A model generated the notes under the pieces. It saw only the letters and a program-made list of their open reading frames with translations. It was not told the DNA's origin and ran no database searches. A stretch of DNA of 37,816 nt, taken from Candidatus Pacearchaeota archaeon (lineage in GTDB: Archaea > Nanoarchaeota > Nanoarchaeia > Pacearchaeales > GW2011-AR1). The position numbers were made by a program, and so were the translations under genes. The stretch is from the NCBI GenBank assembly GCA_023228245.1, contig JALOBN010000024.1, positions 1 to 37,816 on the forward strand, given 5' to 3'. This document shows positions 1-7,021 of the stretch, in pieces. Each line of letters begins with the position of its first letter. The stretch's first letter is position 1.

Positions 1-156
1 TACGGCTCCGGCACGCCGGCAGTGGGCGAGGTGTGGGGTCCGACGGCTTCGGCATGGACGCTCTCCAAGAACTCAGGCGTCGGCTGCGGTTGGGGCATTC
101 TCGTTGCTGGCATCTACGACGCCGGTAGCAAGATCCTAATGGGAACGCTGGTATGA
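1..156 (+). CDS. 3' end of a phage structural-type protein (partial)
   Basis: The reading frame is open from base 1 and ends at TGA 154-156, leaving the last 51 residues of a gene that begins outside the window. The fragment is rich in Gly, Ser, Thr and Val (for example GVGCGWGILVAGIYDAG), as in beta-rich tail or fibre proteins. Its stop overlaps the start of the next gene (ATGA), so the two are translationally coupled. No family is recognised; a structural role is inferred from composition and from the late-gene neighbours. Confidence 0.6.
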   Translation, partial: YGSGTPAVGEVWGPTASAWTLSKNSGVGCGWGILVAGIYDAGSKILMGTLV

Positions 157-380
157 GTAACACGATCATCGGCAAGCTAGACGGTGCGCTATCGCAAGGC
201 GGCTCGGCCACGGTGAGCGTCTGGGGTGGGGCTGGTGGCTCTGAGGCTGACGCCAACGTCAATATCACTGCTCAAGACTGGCTGATGAAAACAGGGGCCA
301 CGGCAATAGCCTCCGGTAAGAAGGTCGTCTGCCGGTTCGTCAATGGCGTATGGTACGTAACCGAGGCCGAGTGCCCATGA
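153..380 (+). CDS. Small structural-type protein, unknown function
   Basis: A 75-aa protein starting at the ATG that overlaps the upstream stop and ending in an ATGA overlap with the next gene. It is Gly/Ala/Ser-rich at the N-terminus and has a beta-type C-terminus (KKVVCRFVNGVWYV). This resembles the short proteins that sit between tail genes in cos phages and are often followed by an adhesin gene. No catalytic motif is visible. The function is unknown; the tight coupling on both sides supports it being real. Confidence 0.65.
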   Translation: MSNTIIGKLDGALSQGGSATVSVWGGAGGSEADANVNITAQDWLMKTGATAIASGKKVVCRFVNGVWYVTEAECP

Positions 381-1579
381 AAAAGCCACGGTACGACCAA
401 CTCGACAGCGGCTTGATGGTTCCTGATTGGATGCCCGGTCGGCGACGCGGGGAACTGCATCGCAACAGGCAATTCATGTTCACACCGGGCGGTGGATGTG
501 CCGGCGCGGATTGTCATTGCAGCCAGTCTTGCACAATCTTTTTCGACGACTTTGCAACTGATGACCTAGCCGCCAACTGGACAGAACAGAGCGGTGACTG
601 GTCTATCGCGGATGGCGTTCTATCAACATCTAGCAGCAACGCAATTCTCACCTGCAATACGACCTATCCAGGCGGCGGGTTTCATAACCACGTCATTCAG
701 GTTTCGCTGAAGGCTTCGACCGGCAAACGATCGCGGATCATCTTTTCCTACGTCGATTCGTCCAACTATAACTTTATTGAGGTATACTGGAATGGAACGA
801 GCAGCTACGTTTACATCAAAAAGAACGTGGCGGGAACAATCAGCACGGTCGCAACATCGCAGGTGCAAAACTTTACAAACGACGCGCAATTTACATTCAA
901 GGTATGTGTTTCTAGCACTGCCGCTGTCGTAAATGTTGTAGGTGAAACGCTAGTTATGACGGAAGTGGTGTCGTCAACAACCACGACGTTTGGAACTGGA
1001 ACTGGATCAATTTCGGCCGCTCTGTACTTCGACTCGGTATTATTCAGTAAAGACGTATCCGAGACGGTCGGATGTCCAAGCTGTTTGCTTCCATGTTCGC
1101 AATGCGACGACGGTTTGGTAGCGGCGTATTATCAGGTGTCCCTTTCTGGCATATCAACCGGCCTAGGACTGGTGGCTGGTGATTTCAACAAAACATTTAT
1201 TCTTGCAACAGTACCAAAGACCCCTGGTATTTGCGGAACAACTTGGAACTATTTTCCCACGAGCAGCGATCCGGAGTCCCCGTATCGCTGCTACGGAGCG
1301 GGTTACGGAATCCCTGTCCCAAATACTGGCACGTTTCATGTTGAGGTCATTTTTATGTTGGGTGTTACGGCTAGGTGGGAAGTAACGATTGGTTTGGCGT
1401 GGAATACCTATCTGGTGTGTAGTTGCACCTCGCCTAACCCTATTATATCAACAGCGTTTCAAAGTCCTTCGCATACAAATTGCCGCGATGCCTCACCTGT
1501 TGATCTTGCTTTCGGTTACGATCGTAGCCCATTGGCCCTGAGCGGCTCGTCGGCGACATGCTCAGTAGTGGCACTGTAA
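377..1579 (+). CDS. Cys-rich adhesin-like protein with a lectin/LamG-type domain
   Basis: A 400-aa protein. I chose the ATG at 377 because it overlaps the preceding stop (ATGA); an upstream start at 350 would lie inside the previous gene. Residues about 50-75 hold a Cys-rich stretch (CAGADCHCSQSC). It is followed by a pattern typical of concanavalin-A-like/LamG folds: FFDDFATDDLAANW, then GDWSIADGVLSTSS, then alternating beta segments to about residue 220. A second Cys cluster (CPSCLLPCSQCDDG) separates it from a Ser/Thr-rich C-terminal region. Lectin-like domains in phage late genes usually bind host surface glycans, so receptor binding is the likely role. The domain call comes from pattern only. 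Confidence 0.6.
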   Translation: MKKPRYDQLDSGLMVPDWMPGRRRGELHRNRQFMFTPGGGCAGADCHCSQSCTIFFDDFATDDLAANWTEQSGDWSIADGVLSTSSSNAILTCNTTYPGGGFHNHVIQVSLKASTGKRSRIIFSYVDSSNYNFIEVYWNGTSSYVYIKKNVAGTISTVATSQVQNFTNDAQFTFKVCVSSTAAVVNVVGETLVMTEVVSSTTTTFGTGTGSISAALYFDSVLFSKDVSETVGCPSCLLPCSQCDDGLVAAYYQVSLSGISTGLGLVAGDFNKTFILATVPKTPGICGTTWNYFPTSSDPESPYRCYGAGYGIPVPNTGTFHVEVIFMLGVTARWEVTIGLAWNTYLVCSCTSPNPIISTAFQSPSHTNCRDASPVDLAFGYDRSPLALSGSSATCSVVAL

Positions 1580-1625
1580 AATGACGTTTTCGTGGTGTAA
1601 TTTTGTTGAGAAGCAAGGAGTATTG

Positions 1626-2006
1626 GTGTGCTCATATAATTGCGGGCAGCCGAGCATAGCAATTCCACCAATGGCAGATGATTTACCCATGCGCATGTGT
1701 GTTACGGGTAATCGAATCTTAACCAAAGGCCCCGGCGACTTTCTCCATGCCGCGATTCTCTTTTGGACGAAAGAGGCACCACAACGCGGCTGCGGATGCG
1801 ATGACCTGATAGCGAAGATGAACCAATGGGGGTCGGCTTGCCGTGGCCATCTTGACGAGATCGCCGACCACATGATCGAACAAGCGAAAGAGCGGGGATG
1901 GAAGCTGGCGGGAATGCCGGGAGCGGCGACCGTGTGCCGGCTGATGGTGTTGCGAGCAGTTAGGCAGGCCGAGCGAGCTATCGCGTCTCAATCACGTGGC
2001 TTGTGA
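1626..2006 (+). CDS. Cys-rich phage protein of a conserved unknown family
   Basis: I place the start at GTG 1626 (126 aa) because AGGAG lies 5 nt upstream; the in-frame ATG at 1581 would add 15 residues but has no ribosome site. The core reads GPGDFLHAA, then CGCDDLIAKMNQWG, ACRGHLDEIADHM, and a basic helical C-terminus. This order (GPG, Cys-rich segment, Met-Asn-x-x-Gly, Cys, His, helix) is seen in small proteins of many environmental phages of unknown function; Cys/His content suggests metal binding. It ends the plus-strand late block and overlaps the convergent pilin gene by 29 bp at the tails. Confidence 0.65.
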   Translation: MCSYNCGQPSIAIPPMADDLPMRMCVTGNRILTKGPGDFLHAAILFWTKEAPQRGCGCDDLIAKMNQWGSACRGHLDEIADHMIEQAKERGWKLAGMPGAATVCRLMVLRAVRQAERAIASQSRGL

Positions 2007-2823
2007 TGTTGTCGAGATGCGAGTCTGGCTTCGTCACTTGCGGTTGGCCTAGGTCTGTGTTGCTGTACGGGTTGCCATTGAACGCTCCGGTTCCTAGTTC
2101 GATGCCATAAACACCATCTGGCCCCGCCGAGTAGATGAGCGGCACAAGGTGAAACGCAAAGCCGTCCATTCCGCGAGTGTCGAACGGATCATGGTCGGCG
2201 TTCACGTCGCCTGACTGAATCGGCGACCGATAACCCGGTGCCCACCGCAAGAACATGATGGGGCGGCCCCAGCCATCGACGAAGCAAGGCTTGCCATCCA
2301 CCGTTCCGATTTCGTTCTGCGAGAATTGTTCCATCGCCTCGGGACAAGCACGCGAAACGAACAGATATAGGCATTGGGCGCTATCGTGGTCGGCAGTCGG
2401 AGGGTTACTTGCGTAGAGCTTGCGAATGGGCGGCTCGGGAACCGACCACTGGTAGCTGTTGTTTGTGAATGAAAATGGCCCGTTCACAATGTCGCTCTTG
2501 GCGTCCGGCATTTCCATACGCATCAGGTCACGGATCGCGTTGAGTATCCTTCGCTGTTCATCCAACGCCCACGCCTTTGCGTCAATGCCGCATGATGGGC
2601 CAGGCCAAGGCGTCGTTGCGATGGGCACACGCCGCGTGAGATAGCTCTCATACTTGTGCATCACAATCGAATTGAGCTTGGCGATGGTGGCCTTGGTCGC
2701 AGCTTGTGCCGACGCCTCCCGTGCCGCCCGCATCACGCCCAGCCCCAGCGCCGCCATAATGCCGATGATGGCAATAACCACCAGAAGTTCGACTAGAGAG
2801 AATCCGTGTTGTCGTCGTCGCAT
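1978..2823 (-). CDS. GspG-like pseudopilin (type IV pilin-like protein)
   Basis: A 281-aa protein from ATG 2823, which has AGGAAAG about 6 nt upstream. The N-terminus MRRRQHGFSLVELLVV is a prepilin peptidase site: basic leader, cleavage after Gly7, Phe8 at +1 and the conserved Glu at +5 (Glu12), then a hydrophobic helix to about residue 30. The C-terminal half has the GspG pattern DGWGRPIMFLRWAPG followed by YSAGPDGVYGI (family form: DPWG...SxGxDG). GspG is the major pseudopilin of type II secretion. In this phage it lies last in the minus-strand operon, so it was probably taken from a host. Possible roles are hijacking or blocking the host pilus or secretion machine; this is inference. Confidence 0.85.
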   Translation of the reverse strand: MRRRQHGFSLVELLVVIAIIGIMAALGLGVMRAAREASAQAATKATIAKLNSIVMHKYESYLTRRVPIATTPWPGPSCGIDAKAWALDEQRRILNAIRDLMRMEMPDAKSDIVNGPFSFTNNSYQWSVPEPPIRKLYASNPPTADHDSAQCLYLFVSRACPEAMEQFSQNEIGTVDGKPCFVDGWGRPIMFLRWAPGYRSPIQSGDVNADHDPFDTRGMDGFAFHLVPLIYSAGPDGVYGIELGTGAFNGNPYSNTDLGQPQVTKPDSHLDNITSHVIETR

Positions 2824-2999
2824 GACAGCTTTCCTTTCACGTACCGAATGATGGCCACGCTGATACCCGTGGCCGCGATTGCGATGGTAATGGCCTGAGG
2901 GACGCCGCTGTTCAACTCGTCGAGCGACATCCCCGGCAAGAACATAACGGCCCCGAGGAACAGCAGCGAACCGCAAATGCAAAGCTCGGGCAGCTTCAT
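2793..2999 (-). CDS. Small membrane protein, two predicted TM segments
   Basis: A 68-aa protein. Hydrophobic stretches at about residues 7-24 (CGSLLFLGAVMFLPG) and 33-52 (VPQAITIAIAATGISVAII) suggest two membrane helices, followed by a polar acidic tail. It overlaps the pseudopilin gene by 31 bp and its start overlaps the upstream gene's stop by 4 bp, so the three are coupled. The length and topology resemble a holin or a pilin-assembly partner, but nothing in the sequence decides between these. Confidence 0.6.
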   Translation of the reverse strand: MKLPELCICGSLLFLGAVMFLPGMSLDELNSGVPQAITIAIAATGISVAIIRYVKGKLSCDDDNTDSL

Positions 3000-3229
3000 G
3001 GGGTGACTCCTGTTGGAAAAAGGGTATCAATTGGTTCGCCTGATGATGTTTGCAGGCTGTCGCGTTCCGCTTCCATCGAAGCCAGCGATTCCCGCAACCC
3101 GGCGTTCTCTTCACCCAAATTGTGAAGTGCCTTTGCCTGTCGCATCGTCCGTGCAACCAGGTCGTCGATTGCGCCTTGCGGGTCGTCTTGGCGTCTCCGG
3201 TCGAATTGATGAAAGTCGTCGGTAGGCAT
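2996..3229 (-). CDS. Small coiled-coil protein, unknown function
   Basis: A 77-aa hydrophilic protein. A heptad-like stretch runs from about residue 20 to 60 (LHNLGEENAGLRESLASMEAERDSL), typical of a short coiled coil. There is no recognisable domain and no good ribosome site before the ATG. It sits upstream of the two-TM protein with a 4-bp overlap. It may be a scaffold or partner of the membrane proteins downstream. Confidence 0.5.
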   Translation of the reverse strand: MPTDDFHQFDRRRQDDPQGAIDDLVARTMRQAKALHNLGEENAGLRESLASMEAERDSLQTSSGEPIDTLFPTGVTP

Positions 3230-3515
3230 CGGACTATACCGGTTTTCCTTTCGGTCTTAGGCTAGGCTGGCTCCCGCGCGTGCGAGAGTCAACCTAATAC
3301 CGTTTCCCTTTTCGGGAGCTTGAGTATAGGAGAGTCCGCTTTTTGATAACGCGATCGGTGCTTGCCGCGCCGGGTTGTCTTTCGTTCTGGAGCCAGTGAG
3401 CATGAACGAAGTATGCCCCATATTGGGGTTTCCACCAGAATACCGCCACCCGTTTGGCCTCGGCCCTTCAGGCTGGATGGCACACCTGATTGTAGAATCC
3501 AGGTGGTTCCGTGAA

Positions 3516-3549
3516 TTGATCTTGCAAAAGCGTCCGCTTATGTTACAAT
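3516..3549 (+). promoter_or_regulatory. Sigma70-like promoter for a candidate small RNA
   Basis: Two overlapping fits: TTGATC, 17 nt, TATGTT (3516-3544), or TTGCAA, 16 nt, TACAAT (3522-3549). It faces against the surrounding minus-strand genes and sits directly before a two-hairpin structure. No plus-strand gene follows. Confidence 0.4.
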
Positions 3550-3622
3550 GCGTTCGCCGCGGTGATCTTTTACACGGAACCGCGAGGGCCGACGGGGTTG
3601 CACCCGGTTCGGCCCTTCTATT
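3550..3622 (+). ncRNA. Candidate antisense-oriented small RNA, two hairpins
   Basis: After the promoter come two perfect stems. CGCGGT at 3558-3563 pairs with ACCGCG at 3579-3584. AGGGCCGA at 3585-3592 pairs with TCGGCCCT at 3609-3616, with a nested CGGG/CCCG, followed by a T-rich stretch (TTCTATTT). The second hairpin could be the terminator. No coding potential is seen. It matches no RNA family I can name; the promoter, structure and terminator order is the evidence. Confidence 0.4.
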
Positions 3623-3699
3623 TGACCAGATTACCAGAGGCATTGCAATACCCCCATCGTGCTTTTGCCGAGGGAAGTCGGTCTGCGCCGTTGCAATCA

Positions 3700-3975
3700 T
3701 CACGCCCTCCTGATCATTCGCATCGCGTCGATGTGACATGCCGCCGCTTCAAGGCTCTGCGTATCGAAGATCGGAGTCTGTCCCTCGGTGACAACATACT
3801 GCAAAGTTCCGTCTCCGGCTTGTACAACCCAGCCTCGCACGTCGGGTAACTTCGGTAGATCGAGCGAGTCCCGCACGGCCCAGCCGGTCAGAATGCGCTC
3901 GTGCCACCACTTGACAGTTCGGCCGTCCGCGTCTTGTGTCGTGAACTCGGGAGCGCCACGTTCATCAAACGCCAT
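3700..3975 (-). CDS. Small phage protein, unknown function
   Basis: A 91-aa protein from ATG 3975, which overlaps the upstream stop (ATGA); GTG at 3978 is an alternative. AGGAG precedes the start. The sequence is mixed alpha/beta with Trp-rich parts (TVKWWHERILTGWAV) and the C-terminus AACHIDAMRMIRRA. I do not recognise a family. It belongs to the chain of coupled minus-strand genes. Confidence 0.6.
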   Translation of the reverse strand: MAFDERGAPEFTTQDADGRTVKWWHERILTGWAVRDSLDLPKLPDVRGWVVQAGDGTLQYVVTEGQTPIFDTQSLEAAACHIDAMRMIRRA

Positions 3976-4205
3976 CACGCTCTCCTAATCGTCTCGGCCA
4001 GTTGGTCGCACTGGGCAGCAGTGTGGCCGCTGGCTGTGAGTGGAGTTCTCCACATCGCGTAAATGGTTTTGTTGTAGTCCACCAGCGCATCGCGCATCAT
4101 CTCGGCACGTGCCGTCATGGTAAACACGCTGGCGTTCAAGACCAACTCAACGGCCGTCGCTAACTTGCCGGCGGCAAATAATGCTTCGCGTTCATCAACG
4201 GTCAT
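3975..4205 (-). CDS. Small helical protein, unknown function
   Basis: A 76-aa mostly alpha-helical protein (LFAAGKLATAVELVLNASV; MMRDALVDYNKTIYAMW). It overlaps by 4 bp both the gene before it and the gene after it, which argues for a real operon member. No motif is recognised. Confidence 0.6.
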   Translation of the reverse strand: MTVDEREALFAAGKLATAVELVLNASVFTMTARAEMMRDALVDYNKTIYAMWRTPLTASGHTAAQCDQLAETIRRA

Positions 4206-4384
4206 AAGTCGGCTCCTTTCAGATAGACAAACGTCTGTTTCGGATCAAACGATCTCGACACCTTGTCGTCCATCGTTGGTTTCACGCCAGACGCGACCTT
4301 GGCGTTGCACGCCTTACACTCGGATACGTGCGGGGCGTAGCAGCGGCCGCAACCAGGGCATTTCCAACCGTTGTTTATGGGCAT
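4202..4384 (-). CDS. Small zinc-ribbon protein
   Basis: A 60-aa protein from ATG 4384. Four Cys in two CxxC pairs (CPGCGRC at the N-terminus and CKAC at about residue 22) form a classic zinc ribbon; the rest is basic and polar. The frame stays open upstream, but that part lies over the previous gene and is low-quality coding. Overlaps on both sides support it. Such proteins often bind nucleic acid or partner proteins. Confidence 0.6.
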   Translation of the reverse strand: MPINNGWKCPGCGRCYAPHVSECKACNAKVASGVKPTMDDKVSRSFDPKQTFVYLKGADL

Positions 4385-4644
4385 GGCGTCGGCTCCGCAA
4401 GGGCAAGGGCAACGCTGCCGTGCTCCCACGCCTCGCCGATAGGCTGGCCCGTCGCTCGCCATGCTGCCCGCGTCTCGTTCAAGGCTGCTACCAGGGCATC
4501 GTGAGCGTTGACGGCGGAGACGAGCAAGTCTTGCTTCTCGGCCCAATTCTTTTGGTTTGGAGCCATCGTGGCAACCAGCGTGCCATCGCGTGCTACGATG
4601 GTCTTGCCAACCTGCTGTAGGGGTAGGTATGGTCGTTCGCTCAT
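4375..4644 (-). CDS. Small phage protein, unknown function
   Basis: An 89-aa protein from ATG 4644, with GGAGGG about 6 nt upstream. The core reads ATMAPNQKNWAEKQDLLVSAVNAHDALVAALNETRAAW. The N-D-L-L-V-A-A-L pattern resembles small phage proteins of the A-N-A-R/K-D-L-L-x-A-L type. Function unknown. It overlaps the HTH gene by 4 bp, so the two are translationally coupled. Confidence 0.6.
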   Translation of the reverse strand: MSERPYLPLQQVGKTIVARDGTLVATMAPNQKNWAEKQDLLVSAVNAHDALVAALNETRAAWRATGQPIGEAWEHGSVALALAEPTPCP

Positions 4645-4865
4645 TTCGTCCCTCCGCAGCACTGCTGGACCAGCGATTCGGCCGTTACGCCAAGGGCCTT
4701 GGCGATCTTGTCGAGCCGATCCACGCCTGGCGACTTGATGCCGCACTCCCAGCGGCTCCACGTAATCATGTGGCACTGCGCACGTTTAGCCGCCTGGCGC
4801 TGCGTAAGGCCGGCAGCAGTACGGGCCGCTCGGAGCCGTTCGGGGAATGTTAATCCTTTAGGCAT
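4641..4865 (-). CDS. XRE-family HTH regulator (Cro/CI-like)
   Basis: A 74-aa single-domain HTH protein. RLRAARTAAGLTQRQAAKRAQCHMITWSRWECGIKSPGVDRLDKIAKALGV is the five-helix fold of Cro/CI-type repressors, with the recognition helix at about residues 31-41. It lacks a dimerisation or protease domain. I chose ATG 4865 because the upstream part of the frame is not protein-like. A promoter-like pair (TTGCAA, 17 nt, TAGGAT) sits at 4874-4902. As the only clear regulator in the window, it is the best candidate for controlling the lysis/lysogeny or operon switch. Confidence 0.8.
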   Translation of the reverse strand: MPKGLTFPERLRAARTAAGLTQRQAAKRAQCHMITWSRWECGIKSPGVDRLDKIAKALGVTAESLVQQCCGGTK

Positions 4866-4873
4866 AATCGTGC

Positions 4874-4902
4874 ATCCTATATCGGGGCTATTTGATTTGC
4901 AA
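4874..4902 (-). promoter_or_regulatory. Possible promoter of the HTH gene
   Basis: On the minus strand TTGCAA (4902-4897) is separated by 17 nt from TAGGAT (4879-4874), with TATAGG as an overlapping alternative. It lies 9-37 bp before the HTH start. The -10 match is only fair. Confidence 0.3.
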
Positions 4903-4965
4903 GGCTCTTTTTTGTTCAGCACCAGCCTCCGCGTCGTCTCACACCCGGCGCGGTGGCGGTGGCTG

Positions 4966-5220
4966 CTAGATGTTCGATTTGCGTTGACCTTGGACGTGGG
5001 CCACCAGGGCAAATGTCGTAGGGATCGGCTGATCTATGGGGATAGGTTTGTCGCCGCGCTCCTTTGTGCCGTCCTCGTAAATCAGCGTGACATGGCCGGT
5101 TGATTCAATCCGGGCGTGACTGATGCCGGCTGCTTTTCCCATAAACAGCGGCGGGTTGTGGATGATGCACATGCCGGCGGTAATCTCGGCAGGAGTCGTG
5201 TTGTCGTCGCAGTCGCTCAT
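4966..5220 (-). CDS. Small phage protein, unknown function
   Basis: An 84-aa protein with GAGGGG about 4 nt before the ATG at 5220. It looks like a small beta-rich protein (HNPPLFMGKAAGISHARIESTGHVTLIYEDGTKERG). I do not recognise a family. Its leader contains two inverted repeats (5245-5292), so it may be separately controlled. Confidence 0.6.
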   Translation of the reverse strand: MSDCDDNTTPAEITAGMCIIHNPPLFMGKAAGISHARIESTGHVTLIYEDGTKERGDKPIPIDQPIPTTFALVAHVQGQRKSNI

Positions 5221-5244
5221 AATCCCCTCACTGGTTAGATGTTC

Positions 5245-5292
5245 ACGAAATTGGTTTCGTCGAGATGAACTGTTCGATATTATCGAACAGTT
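5245..5292 (-). promoter_or_regulatory. Twin palindromes, operator candidate
   Basis: AACTGTTCGATA at 5268-5279 and TATCGAACAGTT at 5281-5292 form a perfect 12-bp dyad around one base. Next to it ACGAAA-TTGG-TTTCGT at 5245-5260 is a 6-bp dyad. Neither is followed by a T-run in either direction, so a terminator is unlikely. The perfect symmetry and the position in a gene leader suit a repressor site, perhaps for the HTH protein. Confidence 0.45.
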
Positions 5293-5293
5293 G

Positions 5294-5626
5294 CTAGGGC
5301 TTCTCGGCTCGGGCGATGGCGTCGCGGGCGTGATCGAGTAATTTCTGCCGTTTCGACTCCGTGAATTGACTTGGCATACAGGCTAGCGCGAATAGTTCCT
5401 TGCACGCTGCCAGCAGGTCGGGAGCCGCCGCGATTAGCCGGGCATTGGCTTCCAACTCGAATGTGGTGCGTCCGCGACTCGTTACGCTTCCGGCTGGTTC
5501 TCCGGGGCCGCTGTACGCTTCAACGTCCTGGTAGCACAGGTCTTGCCCTTTGCTGTCCACAATCGCGTGACAACCGTATCGGCGATCGGTATGCCACGGT
5601 CCAGCAGTGTGTTTCGCTTCACTCAT
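5294..5626 (-). CDS. HTAGPW-type phage protein, unknown function
   Basis: A 110-aa protein from ATG 5626, with GAGG upstream. It has the hallmark order of a widespread phage/prophage family: AKHTAGPWHT near the N-terminus, TTFELEANARLIAAAPDLLAACKEL in the middle, and a helical C-terminus LLDHARDAIARAEKP. The family has no known function. The match in all three blocks makes the family call strong. Confidence 0.8.
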   Translation of the reverse strand: MSEAKHTAGPWHTDRRYGCHAIVDSKGQDLCYQDVEAYSGPGEPAGSVTSRGRTTFELEANARLIAAAPDLLAACKELFALACMPSQFTESKRQKLLDHARDAIARAEKP

Positions 5627-5703
5627 GTCAACCTCGATTCTGTGTGATGGGGTAAACGGTCGCCGGACCTGCCACACGGTAGGCGGCGCGGGGATCGTCT
5701 ACG

Positions 5704-5991
5704 CTACTTGATCGCGTCCAATTCCAGATCGGCTCCGCCGTCGGCAGTTGGAACAATCGTAATTCTCGCCGCGTGATCGCTCGTGTACTGCACGCCGCGT
5801 TCGCCGCAATGTCCGCCGCAGGTGCAATCAGCAATGCCGCAAAGCGCCTTGCGAGCCTTAGCGACTTGCCCAGGGCTCAAGCGGTGCCCGTGGCTGGTTT
5901 TCAAGCCGATCTTCGTGTTGTGAAAATCGTTGGTCAGCGTGATCGTTTTGCTGGTTGTGCTTTTCAGTTTTCGGTCGTCGGTTTTCATCAT
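5704..5991 (-). CDS. Small Cys-rich phage protein
   Basis: A 95-aa protein (start at 5991 or the second ATG at 5988; GAGGTG precedes). The N-terminal half is polar and Thr/Lys-rich. The middle has CGIADCTCGGHCGERG, a Cys/Gly-rich segment that could bind a metal. LSPGQVAKARKALCG just before resembles a helix. No family is recognised. Confidence 0.6.
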   Translation of the reverse strand: MMKTDDRKLKSTTSKTITLTNDFHNTKIGLKTSHGHRLSPGQVAKARKALCGIADCTCGGHCGERGVQYTSDHAARITIVPTADGGADLELDAIK

Positions 5992-6071
5992 TCACCTCGG
6001 TTAGGGATTGGGGTCAAGGCCGGGCCACCGGCCGCCAGCTACAGGCCAGCGACCGGCGACCACGGGGAAAT

Positions 6072-6611
6072 TTACTCGGCAGGGAACGAGTCGATGTCGA
6101 TATCCTCTACGGCCTCCGCGGACGACCGAATGCTCTCGATCAGCTTTCTCCACGCGGAGCAATCACTCTCCGCGTGGTGGCTGTCGATGATGGCCTTTGC
6201 CATTTTGGCCACCATATCCGGGTGTTCGATTGCGTCGTCGATGTCGGGGCACTCAACACATACTACGCTTTTGTTGGTCCACTCGCCCTCACGGTAGTGG
6301 CCGCCGCCGATGTCCGTCAGGATTTCGTCGTCGTCATCATCATCGGCCTCGGCCGATTCGCTGGACAGCATCCTACCATCGCTCTCATCCACGTAGTACA
6401 TCGCACCTTCGCGCAGCGCTCGGCTGGCATAATCCGAGGCGTCAAAGTTTCGGGTCCAGCCCGATCCTGGGCCGGATGTCGCAAATGTCGATCCGACGAC
6501 GCCACAGGAGGTGTCGTCGCTCCGCTCGCACCACTTGGCAATGGCAGCCTCTACGCTGCCAGCCGCTACTACGTCGTCCAGGTCAATCGTGATGTGTGCC
6601 GTGTTGGCCAT
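6072..6611 (-). CDS. Acidic phage protein, unknown function
   Basis: A 179-aa protein from ATG 6611 (start chosen for GGGAAAAAAG upstream; an in-frame upstream start adds 9 basic residues). It is strongly acidic, with ADDDDDDEI at about residue 90 and Asp/Glu throughout. It starts with ITIDLDDVVAAGSVEAAIAKW. First gene of the minus-strand operon, directly after the promoter at 6686-6713. Strong acidity can mark DNA mimics, but there is no direct evidence of that here. Confidence 0.6.
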   Translation of the reverse strand: MANTAHITIDLDDVVAAGSVEAAIAKWCERSDDTSCGVVGSTFATSGPGSGWTRNFDASDYASRALREGAMYYVDESDGRMLSSESAEADDDDDDEILTDIGGGHYREGEWTNKSVVCVECPDIDDAIEHPDMVAKMAKAIIDSHHAESDCSAWRKLIESIRSSAEAVEDIDIDSFPAE

Positions 6612-6685
6612 GCTTTTTTCCCTTTGCCTCCGACTCACTCAGTCGGCGAGTGCGGCAATGCCGCGTTGTTTTTCTTTCTCCCATC

Positions 6686-6713
6686 ATTATACTCATCGGC
6701 TAAATCAACACAA
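6686..6713 (-). promoter_or_regulatory. Promoter of the minus-strand operon
   Basis: On the minus strand TTGTGT (6713-6708), 16 nt, TATAAT (6691-6686). The -10 is a perfect consensus. It lies 75 bp before the first gene and drives the operon down to the pseudopilin. Confidence 0.6.
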
Positions 6714-7021
6714 GGGCTAAATCGAAAGATTTACAAAATAGTTACCAGCGGGGGGGTATCGGAAACGCCAGGCTATCAGTTTGAGCGCAATTGATAGCAA
6801 ATTGAGCGCCGCGTCTTTTAGCGAAGGTGCCTTTCTTTTGCGCCTATCGGTAATACGAAACGCCGAATCGTAATACGCAAGCCGCAAGTCCCGTTCACAC
6901 CAAAACATGCGGCGACTATCGGCAACGCGGCTTTCCGTCTTTACGCCTAATCCGCCTGACATTTATCCTCCCCGCGCCGGATTCTGCGGATATTACGACA
7001 AAGTTTTTCGTAATACCGGAG
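6714..7021. other. Non-coding region with GTAATAC repeats, possible integrase arm sites
   Basis: No gene is supported here. GTAATACG occurs at 6850-6857 and again exactly 20 bp later at 6870-6877. An inverted copy (TATTACG) is at 6991-6997 and a further direct copy GTAATAC at 7010-7016. The last two form an 8-bp stem, TATTACGA/TCGTAATA. Short repeats beside the core of an attachment site are typical of integrase arm-binding sites. Confidence 0.4.

Larger units (their letters stand above)
3230..3699. other. Intergenic region of about 470 bp
   Basis: No convincing gene. It holds short hairpins (for example CCCCA-TAT-TGGGG at 3416-3428) and the plus-strand promoter and candidate small RNA listed separately. 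Two overlapping frames stay open (3375-3713 plus, 3257-3739 minus), but neither has a ribosome site or a protein-like composition. Confidence 0.5.

Noticed and set aside
3257..3739. 160-aa minus-strand and 112-aa plus-strand frames
   Set aside because: No ribosome site, Arg/Pro-rich shadows, and the small-RNA structure lies inside.
6717..6962. 81-aa minus-strand frame
   Set aside because: Lies over the promoter and arm-site region; no ribosome site or protein-like pattern.
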